A program made the translations under genes and the position numbers. Shown here piece by piece: positions 9,428 to 17,597 of a stretch of DNA of 17,597 nt. This stretch comes from Paracamarosporium sp. OC-R06-R3 (taxonomy: Eukaryota > Ascomycota > Dothideomycetes > Pleosporales > Didymosphaeriaceae): contig JACVRA010000017.1 in the NCBI GenBank assembly GCA_019828545.1, positions 483 to 18,079 of the forward strand, written 5' to 3'. A model generated the notes under the pieces. The model did not search any database. It saw only the letters and a list, made by a program, of their open reading frames with translations, and was not told the DNA's origin. Each line of letters begins with the position of its first letter. Within the stretch, counting starts at the first letter, position 1.

Positions 9428-10317
9428 ATGAAGACCACAGAGTACCTCCCAGTCTCGGATACAGAAGATGAAGAAAATCAGGTCTTTCAAGCCGATTCCC
9501 CACGATATGGTAGTTGTTGCATCGCATTCACAACTGTACTCTTCATTTCTTTGTCGCTCAACATCTTCTTCTGGTGTCGATTGGGCATACTTCAAAGTAC
9601 CATCGAACGCTCAAACTTTAGTATAGTCGCACCTTACTGTCCACAACGCATTGATCTGATAGAGATATTAGGTGGCTTGCCATTCAATACGCAACTTGTC
9701 AATGAGCCTGTCAATGATTATTGGGGCGACAACGAAACACTCGCAGACGAACTGTGGAACAATTTGAACACAGATTCCGTAGCCGTTCAACTAAGTGACG
9801 AATATGCTCGCGAGCACGGCCTTCCAAGAGCTGCACGTTTCCCATGGGACGATGGGAAAGGTGTCTACTTCATCAAAGCAATCCACGAGATTCACTGCTT
9901 GGTAAATTTCCAAATTGATCATGTAGCGTCCCTCTGACTATCACAAAGAAAAACCTTCGCAAATTCGGCAAAGAAATGTACTTCCGGGGATCAACAAGCG
10001 TGCCATGGGAGCATTTTCAGCACTGCATCGACTCGCTCCGTCAAGACGTCATATGCAGAGCGGACGATACTCCGCTATACTCTCAAGTCGGAAAATTCCC
10101 TGGGGTTGGTCAAAAGGTCATGTGCCGTGATTGGGACCAGCTCATCAGATGGATTAAAGCGCCAGAGCGCCATGCGTGTTACAGTCAGTTCGGTGACTTC
10201 CAAGCTGTTTTGCATCCTATGGAACAGTACGCTTTCTGTCCCCCAGAGTCCCCTTACTATGAAGTTTCGAATGCGTACTTTGCTAAGTGGGGTCACAAGG
10301 ATCCATTTTCGGAATAA
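9428..10317 (+). CDS. UstYa-family (DUF3328) peptide-modifying protein, 2 exons
   Basis: Exons 9428-9901 and 9949-10317 (843 nt, 280 residues), with a 47-nt intron (GTAAAT donor, CTGAC branch word, CAAAG acceptor). UstYa-type proteins catalyse oxidative cyclisation or related modification of fungal ribosomal peptides (ustiloxin, phomopsin, asperipin) and occur in some other pathways such as cyclochlorotine. A short acidic N-terminus precedes one membrane helix at about residues 29-49 (CCIAFTTVLFISLSLNIFFW), so it is a single-pass protein with a lumenal domain. Both hallmark motifs are present: HEIHC at 153-157, spanning the exon junction as HEIHCL-KNLRK, and HFQHC at 180-184, followed by IDSLRQDVICRADDTP, the family's second signature. 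The ATG at 9428 is chosen. A TTG 30 bp upstream in the same frame is not needed. Length and motif spacing fit an intact enzyme. It is divergent from the candidate precursor. Confidence 0.92.
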
Positions 10318-10782
10318 GAGTTCAAGGCACCTGCGTATATCTATAGTTCAATCGTGAGTTTCGCCATACTGCGTAATATATTGACGCGTTTTTGCAAAAT
10401 ATCGACAGGCGCCAACGTGCATTGTGATGCGTGATAGGTATCATAGAAAATTTTCATATATTTCGGAGTCGAGACATGCTAGAGGATCTTCGCTATCACT
10501 CGATGAGGTTTCTGTACGCGTTGTTAGACCACTCTTGATACGCGCCGACAAAGTAGGCTTTCCGTGGGGGATGTGCTCAAAACTGGTCGGGGTCACACCA
10601 ACATGATTATCCGGCTACGCCACCTCCGCACACCGCATGCCTTCCCGGTTGGGAAACTATCCCTTGTCGAAACAGGTTCGCCGAACACAACAAGGCAGAC
10701 TGCAGATTTTCCAATAAAAAGCGCTGCTGATCCTTCATGCCGTGTACGTGTCTTATCGATACTTACTTTTCTCTCAAACACC
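10318..10782. other. Intergenic: UstYa gene to acetyltransferase gene
   Basis: 465 bp between two genes in the same direction. It should contain the UstYa 3' region and the acetyltransferase promoter. The frame preceding the acetyltransferase ATG stays open back to about 10564, but the translated stretch has no family resemblance, so I treat it as leader sequence. No further gene is seen. Confidence 0.5.
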
Positions 10783-11607
10783 ATGCGCTACGAAGTTAAG
10801 GAAGTCGAGCATAAGTGGCAGCTTGACGGTATCGTCGACGTTATTTGGGCAGCCATGGATGGAGTTGAACCATCGCATGCGATATTCTTCCCGACGTTTG
10901 CGCAAGATCGAGTTCGCGCGATCGCTGACTCCAAGGACCGGCTTTGGAGAGGCCATGAACTTGATCATTGTAGCCATTGGGTATACGTTCTCGAAGGTGA
11001 ACAAGAGCCGAAACGCATTGTGGGCGGATGCCAATGGCGAATCTACACGGAAAATCCGTTTCCGGACCCAGATGCTAGGGTGAACGCGGCTTTTTGGCCC
11101 GGAGGCACAGCTAAAGACTTTGCAAGCGAGGTTGCAAGTCAGTGTCATGCGCAGCGAAAAGCATGGATGGGACGACCACATGCAGGTAAGTGGCACACCA
11201 TATAAAGTTTGAGGAGTATTTGCCTGAGAATTCCCTATCTAGGTATCTCACTGATGTGCGCACTACCCGAACAGCAACGTCAGGGCATAGGAAGTAAGCT
11301 GATGGAGTGGGGTCTTGAGAAGATGGACGAACTCAACATTGAGGGCTTTGTCGAGGCATCCGTGCCCGGCAGGATGTTGTACCAGAAATTCGGGTTTCTT
11401 GATGTCGCTTATATTCGTGTCAATATGGACCATGACGACCTTCCAAGGACGCACTCATGGCGGGAAATGGAGAGGAACTACTTGCCGATTGGCTACGTGG
11501 CAATGTGGCGGCCGCGGCAGGGCAGTATGCCGAGCGCTGAAGTGAAGCAAATATGGGAAGAAAGATTTAAAGTACCTATCAGAGCACAGGCAAAGCAGTT
11601 GATATGA
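10783..11607 (+). CDS. GNAT-family N-acetyltransferase, 2 exons
   Basis: Exons 10783-11185 and 11243-11607 (768 nt, 255 residues), with a 57-nt intron (GTAAGT donor, TCTAG acceptor). GNAT enzymes move an acetyl group from acetyl-CoA to an amine. The acetyl-CoA binding motif A (Q/R-x-x-G-x-G) is visible as QQRQGIG at residues 145-151, right after the beta strand ISLMCALPE. Downstream, EASVPGRMLYQKFGF is the usual GNAT motif B region (a helix, then the YxKxGF element). The N-terminal MRYEVKEVEHKW and the IVGGCQWRIY strand also fit fungal cytosolic GNATs. The start is the ATG at 10783, where family resemblance begins. Following the UstYa gene in the same direction, it could acetylate a peptide amine of the pathway or act in self-protection; that is inference from position. 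Confidence 0.85.
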
Positions 11608-12000
11608 AGGCACGAAAGCATAGATCAATATGGTTCGAGTCGTGAAACATCTTAGCGAGCGTGTGCTGAAACTTTACCCTTTCCAAAGCAACGACAAGCC
11701 GCCCAAGAGTCTCAGCATAAAGATTTGTTATCCTCCTTCAGTTGAAACGATAGATCGGACTTGGTTAACAATCAATCTATATCGCTGTACGATTGTAGAT
11801 GTGCATTTTCACTTGCTTAGCAAGTGCATCGGCACCTAAGCAAAACCTTCGAAATAACAACGTATAAGAGCGGGTATAGACTTTCCAATGTCAGTCGTCG
11901 ATGCAGATCAATACTTGAACCCAACTTTGACATTGTAATTTAAAGAAATCGGGTCCGAAGACGCAAGATAAGGCAACCTACCATAGCGGGAAAGCGCCCA
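11608..12000. other. Convergent intergenic region, acetyltransferase and MFS 3' ends
   Basis: About 390 bp between two converging genes, so it should hold both 3' untranslated regions. A 69-residue open frame at 11630-11839 looks non-coding. A hairpin at 11810-11826 is the only notable structure. Confidence 0.5.
11810..11826. repeat. Perfect hairpin CACTTGC-TTA-GCAAGTG
   Basis: Seven-bp perfect arms with a three-base loop, in the space between converging genes about 200 bp past the acetyltransferase stop. It may form in the RNA of either transcript. No U-run follows directly, and eukaryotic termination does not rely on this, so it is recorded only as a structure. Confidence 0.5.
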
Positions 12001-13661
12001 TCATTTGTCCCCCTGCGCCTCAGCTACTAAACTTTCCGACTTTCTAAGCCTTTCTCCGAAATAAATCAGTGACAGACTGACAGGGATAGCAACCAGCCCA
12101 ATGACACACAGAACAGTAAATCCCAGCCCATAGCCCAGTCTGTCGGTAAGCGCCGACCCTGCAAGAGGCAATGTTGCTGCTGCAGCGTTACGCATAACTG
12201 CCGTGCCACCTACGGCTGCAGCAGTATGAATTCCAAAAGCATCCAGGACATAACTCATGCCGGATATAGCGGTTGCTAGGTATCCAAATCCTATCAGGAC
12301 TGTAAAGATGATAGGCACGATCCAATGCGCATGGCAATAGACGGTCCACCCGAAGGCTAAGACACCAAAGCATACCAATCCGCTCCCGAGAATCAGGAAC
12401 GGAAGACGACGCTCAGGCTTAGGTTCGCCATTCGATGTCTTCATATACAGGTCGAGTAAATGGCCAATTAGTACAACGCCGACGATCATACCAATTCCTT
12501 CCAAACATGTTAGCAAGTGCCTTGCGATCCAACAAAGCCGGAGATGGGTTATTTACCGAAACCAATATAGGTCAGCCCAATCATATCCTGCTCAAGATGG
12601 TATTCCTTATTATAGATCACGCTCAAAGAAGCGACGAGGGTGTATACTACGCTGGCACTGAGAGCAGCGCAAGTTCCCAACATGATGACCAAACGTGATA
12701 CAATGAGCATCTTGATTGGTCTTAAACAGGTTTCCTGGATGACAACATTGCGTGGCTGTCCAAGGCGAGAGCGATGTTCAAACGGTCTCGCTGATGATTT
12801 CCGAAGCTCTGCAGCTTTCCTTTCGAGAATTTTGACGCGGTATGTTTCACGGTAAAGAACCATGAAGACGATTTGTAACGGTGCGGTGATGATAACAATG
12901 AGCCAGAAAGTCCATCTCCAACTCTTTGCTTTGGTGACAAATCCGCCAGCTATCGGGCCTAGAATAGGAGCCGTGAAGGGTATGATGCCCATTATGCCGA
13001 GAGCTCGCCCTCGTTGTTCTTTCGGAAACATGTCGCCTACAATACATGGATTCAGAACGGTGCACGCGATCGTGAGGCCCACACAGAAACGCATGCCGAT
13101 TAGCACTTGACGTATCAGTAGAACATAAGATCGTAGTTGACCAAGAACTCACTACCTCGCATATTAGCATGTATAACGATTATCATCAACAACTAAGTTA
13201 CCTCGGTATGCTAGTGCTTGCCGCTGCGCCGATCGTGAAAACAAGGAAAAGTAGATTGGCAATATGATAGACGGGCAGTCGTCCATATAGTTCTGATAGC
13301 GGCGCGACGACTAGTGGGCACATGACCTCACCGAGTTCCCATATCATTAAGACAAGCGTAGATTCGATCTTTGAGGTTGAATGGAACCCCTGCAGAATGT
13401 CCGGCAAGGCGGGAGCACACATGAGCATGCCCAAGTTGCTGTATATGTCAATGGCAATGATTCAAGCATTTGGCCAGTGTCAACCGACGCTTCTAAGCTC
13501 AGCAACGATATGATGATAACAATACTCCATTTGTAGAGTCTCGACCAGTTTTGTGGATTGGCTGAGTCACATTCACCGTCAAAGTCGACGACCTCCTCCT
13601 TCTCCTCTTGTACAAGTTGAGGCGAAGTAGCCTTGTTGTGAATTTGTGCCTCTGTATCCAT
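12001..13661 (-). CDS. MFS transporter (DHA1-type drug/metabolite exporter), possibly frame-disrupted
   Basis: Proposed exons on the minus strand: 13661-13489, 13438-13202, 13105-12557, 12497-12001, about 484 residues and about 12 helices. Landmarks are those of fungal DHA1 multidrug/metabolite exporters: DSANPQNWSRLYKW before TM1, NLGMLMCAPALPDIL, SELYGRLPVY (motif A), NPCIVGDMFPKEQRGRALG, APILGPIAGGF (motif C of H+ antiporters), SWRWTFW, ETYRVKILERKAAELRK in the central loop, and LDAFGIHTAAAVGGTAVMRNA near the end. Two junctions are odd. The first donor is a weak GTCGGT. The second junction (13202 to 13105) is out of frame by one base with the visible GTAACT donor and CAAG acceptor. The gene may therefore carry a small indel or a splice I cannot resolve. 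As a candidate exporter it would fit a small peptide/metabolite cluster. Confidence 0.82.
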
Positions 13662-14008
13662 TACGACGAGAGAGCGTGAAAATCGATATAAGGGTTGTGC
13701 CGTAACTCCAAGGAAAGAGAGGAGAGCGCAGCAATCGCAGAGCTTAGTAGAGTCCTCAGAGTTTGCTCTTAAGTAGAGGGGGTGCCTTGGCGCGGCCCCA
13801 CACCTGTGGAAATTCAGCTAAATGCGGCTTACACAGGCGGTGTAACGCACATACACCCCTTGTAGGCGCTTGCTTATCTTCCCGATCAATTGCATAGCGG
13901 AGTCGCACGCACATCCGAATAGCCTTGGGTTAATACTTCGTAAAATCACGGGGTGCCTAACGGATAGGCATATACTAACAATCTGAAATAGTTTATAAAG
14001 CTTTGTAT
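13662..14008. other. Intergenic: MFS promoter side and tannase remnant 3' side
   Basis: 347 bp. It should contain the MFS promoter and leader; a purine-rich stretch (plus-strand reading) lies at 13710-13730. No gene is supported. The open frame at 13818-14114 on the minus strand overlaps the tannase remnant and is not coding. Confidence 0.45.
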
Positions 14009-14480
14009 TTAAATACCGATATCGTGGCCAGTGTTTTCCAAATAGCATGTCCAGCTCTCCGTTTCTTTCACATATCCCACGCCGTCCCAGAGACTGATGT
14101 TGGGATAGACGCAATGTGTCCTTTGGCTTTGAACAGCGCCGCCATCCAGCGTGTCATTGACAAACTTTATCCCAACCAAAGTGGCTGGCGCGCGCCCTTT
14201 CTCAACCCAATCAACTAGCGCCAATAGGACACTATGTTGACTATCATTGAATTGCACCCGTTGGTCGATTTACCATAGGTTGCCCGATTGACCATTGTCC
14301 GACGCCGCCAGCGAAGTGCGCCATACCGGGGATGTAAAACAGGCGGAAAAATTCATGCATTTCCGCCAACGTGAGATTTAATGCCTCACCAGTGCGCTGG
14401 AAAGTTCTTGATGCTATTGCTAACATGACAGTTTGATCTATGCGACTGTAGTAGGTAAACAACTTGCCATCTTTAGCGTA
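14009..14480 (-). pseudogene. Truncated tannase/feruloyl esterase remnant (C-terminal part)
   Basis: On the minus strand, two frames together match the C-terminus of tannase-family esterases (PF07519; secreted serine esterases that cut gallate or ferulate esters). The first (about 14480-14244) reads FTYYSRI, then EMHEFFRLFYIPGMAHFAGG, the region holding the catalytic His. The second (about 14257-14009) reads VLLALVDWVEKGRAPATLVG and CVYPN..., ending with a Cys-containing tail and TGA. The two are offset by one base between about 14246 and 14275, so the frame is broken. Family members have HC after PGMG (the CS-D-HC disulfide); here it is HF. The N-terminal three quarters, including the nucleophile Ser, is absent: upstream sequence turns abruptly into the RIP block. 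It is a dead fragment, presumably cut by a repeat insertion. Confidence 0.8.
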
Positions 14481-17240
14481 GTATATAAATACATTATAGG
14501 AGTACCCTTCTATAATGTTTAATGTTACCTAGATTTAAATACACTACGAAGTATATATCTACTATAAAGAAGTTATCTAGTATTTAAATAATTAAGTTAT
14601 AAAATATACCCTATTAATAGTTTTTTATAAGTATAATATACTTTATAAGTAAGTAGTCTATATAAGTAAGTAATTTACTTTTATTAAGACTTTATTAAAA
14701 CTACTTCTTTATACTTATACTTATCTAATAGTACTAGTTAGACCCTATTAAAGAAGTTTAAGTATAGCTTATACTTTAAGCTATTAAATAAAATATAACT
14801 CTTTTAATTTAATATACTATAGCTATTTATAAAGTATTTTTAAAGACACTAGGTTATAAATATATTAAATAACCTTTATAAATTAATATTAATGTACTTT
14901 ATAAGTAAATAGCTTAGATAAGTAAGTAACTTATAATATTAAGTTTTTACTAAAGTCTATACTATATATAATAGTATAAAATTACTATAAATTATTATAA
15001 AAAATTATAATAGTATAATCTACTTAAAATCTACTTTTATAAACTACTTATAAGTTATTTTATTATACTTAAACTAGCTATAGTATTTATAATACTATTA
15101 AGTTAATTTATCTTTATTAATATATACTCTTTTTTTTACCTTTTTATTATTACTATGTATTATAAAGTTCTTTAGAGTAGCTAGCTATAGGCCTTTTTTA
15201 ACTATTAAAATTTCCTTATACTATATATACTTTCTTTTATATAATTTACGTTATATAGTAGTTTTATTAGTAGCTTAAAGTTTAAAGTATTAATAGAGTA
15301 TACTACGTACCTAGTTTAATCTATACTAAAGTAATAAAATTTACTTATAATAAAGTTATTAAGGCTTTAGTAATAAAAAAGTAGTTTAATAATAAAAGTT
15401 AATAAGCTCTAATTAAGTACTAAAGTACTTAATAATAATTTATATTAAAATAAGGCTAATGTTTCTTATATAGAAGAAGTATTTATAATTTAAATAATTA
15501 AAAAGTTAAAATATAATCTAAGTTATAAGAGTTAACTATAAAGAATAAAAAAAGTATAGAGATTTTTTTAAACTATATACTAGTTATTCTATTCTTTATT
15601 CTTTTAACTTAATATTATTATTTTAGAGAAATTATTTTTTAGTAAAAGAACCTTTTATTTTTTTACTAAGCTATAATTCTCTAAAGAGAACCTTTTCTTA
15701 ATAAAAAAGAGATTATATAATATTAATTTTTAATAATCTTAATATTAGTAGTTTATTTTTTATTTTATTATTCTCTTTACCTTTTATATTATTACCCTAT
15801 TAGTATTTATTATATTTATAATATTACCCTTTTCTTTAGAGTTATTATCTTAATATTCTACTATTATCCTATAACTAGTATTTATAGTATAGTCTAAAGG
15901 TATAAAGATATATAGCCTCTTAAATATACCTATAATATTATATTTTTTTTAAGATCTCTTTAGCCTTTTTAATTATACTTAAAGTACTAAAGAAATTTTT
16001 AACTACCTATTATTATTAACGTATTAATAAAGTTTATAATCTAGTCTTAGTAATACCTATATACTATAATTTATATATTATAAAGAATATTTTTAAGTAT
16101 TTTATAAATACCTCTTTATAAAGACGAGCTTAGTCTTTTATATTAAAAGTAGTTAATAAGGTAAGTTAACTCTATTTTAGTTATACTAAGATAAAGAGAT
16201 AATAAATATAAAAAGTATACTTACTTTTATATATAGTTACTAAGTAGAATAATATTCTACTTTAAGTAGTAATATTATATAAAGTAGTTATTCTTAAGTA
16301 TATAGTTATATTTAAACGTAAGATTATATAATTTACTAATATACTAGACTATTATATTACTCCTTTTTAAAGTAGGCTTAGTTTTTTAAGTTTATTAGCT
16401 CTTACTTTCTTCTTTATTACTTATTTTATACTAGCTTACTTATAGTTTTATTATTTTCTTTTATTATTTTTAGCTACTTCTTTATTTTATATACTTTTAG
16501 TTATACTTTTAGCTGTACTAGTAGTCTAGGTTTATCTAAGTAAACTAGATAATAGTTTTTAACTTTTTATAAAGTACTTATAAATCCTTAAGTATTATAC
16601 TATATAAAATTAAAATTATAGTTAACTTAAGTAGCTTTATATTATAAATGTTTTTAATAGATATAACTATTAAAGATTTTATTAACCTACTACTTAAGGT
16701 TATTATTAACCTCTATTAGTTCTTTTTTTAGTTTTACTTAACTTAAGAGCACTTTAGTAGTAGCTTTTTATAAGTAGTTTATATAAAAGACGTTATATAT
16801 ATATATATAATAAAAGTCTAACCTAGTAAAAGTAGCCCTTTATAATAGTAATAAGGTAAAGTTTATACATTTACTAATTAAGCTTTTAGCTAAGGTAGCT
16901 AGTAGTAAAACTCTTTAATATAATATAAACTTAATTACTAATAAAAAAGTTTAACTTTTAGTATTTTTTATTTACTTATTATACTTAGTACTTTTAAGCT
17001 TAAACTATTTCTCTTTATACTATCTTTATAGTAGTATTAATAGCTTTATATTATACTTTAGTATAGTTTTATACCTTTTTTTAAAACATTTACTTTTTAA
17101 TTATAAATAATAACTTAGTATATTTCTTTTAGTTTTAGTAGTAGACTACTTAATATTTAAATTTAATTTTATATAGTAAAAGGCCTATAGTTTTATAAAA
17201 TAAAATAGCCTAAGTCTAATTTATATAAAGTAATAGATTA
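14481..17240. repeat. RIP-degraded AT-rich repeat block (right)
   Basis: Same character as the left block but even more extreme. For example, bases 15181-15240 contain thirteen TA and no CA or TG dinucleotides. No open frame of note remains. A short (TA)n run lies near 16795-16810. The left edge is sharp and falls inside the tannase gene. The right edge meets the intact transposase fragment near 17241. The original element type cannot be recognised. Confidence 0.85.
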
Positions 17241-17323
17241 ACGTATTCCACTACTGAGCCGGCTAAATCACTAAGTTGGCCACTTTTTCTTAGCATCGCA
17301 AACACTATATACAAAAAGTGAAT
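17241..17323. mobile_element. Probable 3' terminal region of a DNA transposon
   Basis: Normal composition resumes sharply here. The stretch contains GC-rich palindromic words (AGCCGGCT at 17257-17264 and the near-palindrome AAGTTGGCCACTT at 17273-17285). It lies just beyond the transposase stop codon, where the 3' terminal inverted repeat of a Tc1/pogo-type element would be expected, next to a TA-rich target. The 5' end is outside the window, so the inverted repeat cannot be confirmed. Confidence 0.4.
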
Positions 17324-17597
17324 TTATTTACAACTATCTATAGAACCTTTGTATAATACGCTTGTATTAGATTCTTCATTATCTTCCTTATCCTTTTGGC
17401 ACGTACGAGTGTTGTGCCTAGCTTTCCCGCAGTTCCTACAGCACCGTTGACCTGGTAGGGCCTGCGCATCACGATAGCTACTACGAGCCTTCTTAGACGA
17501 TTGAGACGCTGCCTGCGCCTTAGAAGCTACGTACGATACGCCAGTACCATAGTCTATAGTCCCGCCAGTCTGAATACGCTTTCTTTTACGCCCTTTA
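17324..17597 (-). CDS. DDE-type transposase, C-terminal fragment (runs off the edge)
   Basis: The open frame on the minus strand enters from the right edge and ends with TAA at 17326-17324, giving 90 residues. It contains a basic, Ser/Ala-rich stretch (KGRKRKR, then SQSSKKARSSYRDAQ) followed by CRNCGKARHNTRTC, a perfect CX2CX4HX4C zinc knuckle, and an acidic tail. Fungal pogo/Fot-type DDE-1 transposases commonly end with such a zinc knuckle (CGKxGHNxRTC). The catalytic domain would be to the right, outside the window. The frame has no stop and keeps CA/TG dinucleotides, so unlike the neighbouring DNA it is not heavily RIP-mutated. Partial gene; the start is not visible. Confidence 0.75.
   Translation of the reverse strand, partial: KGRKRKRIQTGGTIDYGTGVSYVASKAQAASQSSKKARSSYRDAQALPGQRCCRNCGKARHNTRTCQKDKEDNEESNTSVLYKGSIDSCK

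Noticed and set aside
10564..10782. Upstream extension of the acetyltransferase frame
   Set aside because: Open by chance; family-like sequence begins at the ATG at 10783.
11630..11839. 69-residue plus-strand frame
   Set aside because: Lies between converging genes, no signal peptide or motif, composition like untranslated sequence.

Overview
The window looks like a piece of a filamentous ascomycete genome, most likely Dothideomycetes/Pleosporales-like. Its genes carry short introns (about 41-66 nt, one of 134 nt) with GTRNGT-type donors and CTAAC/CTGAC-like branch sites. A gene island of near-balanced base composition (about 3600-14480) lies between two extremely AT-rich blocks. Those blocks are nearly stripped of CA and TG and flooded with TA, the signature of repeat-induced point mutation (RIP). 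No rRNA, tRNA or CRISPR was seen.

Layout. 1-3600: RIP-degraded repeat DNA. 3962-5997 (-): eight-exon amino acid/choline permease of the APC superfamily. 6982-8226 (-): six-exon fungal rhodopsin-domain membrane protein. 8661-8989 (-): two-exon small secreted protein of 93 residues with an internal duplicated motif and a KKR site. 9428-10317 (+): two-exon UstYa/DUF3328 protein with two HxxHC motifs, divergently transcribed from the small secreted protein. 10783-11607 (+): two-exon GNAT acetyltransferase. 12001-13661 (-): four-exon MFS transporter with an unresolved one-base frame problem at one exon junction. 14009-about 14480 (-): 3' remnant of a tannase/feruloyl esterase gene, truncated exactly where the second AT-rich block begins. 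14481-17240: second RIP block. 17324-17597 (-): C-terminus of a DDE-type transposase with a CCHC zinc knuckle that is not RIP-degraded and runs off the right edge.

Most interesting reading. The divergent pair of a signal-peptide-bearing repeat peptide and a UstYa-family protein, next to an acetyltransferase and an MFS exporter, resembles a compact fungal ribosomal-peptide (dikaritin/ustiloxin-type) gene cluster. The repeat in the small protein is conserved in amino acids while nearly every codon has changed synonymously. This argues that the minus-strand frame is real and that the repeat has been kept by selection. The repeat has no Tyr or Phe, so if it is a cyclised peptide its chemistry would differ from known ustiloxin/phomopsin cores. 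The shared promoter carries four GATA-factor sites, which suggests nitrogen control. The permease and rhodopsin-like gene may be part of the locus or bystanders.

All exon joins were derived by hand from splice motifs, phase and remembered family consensus; no search was run.
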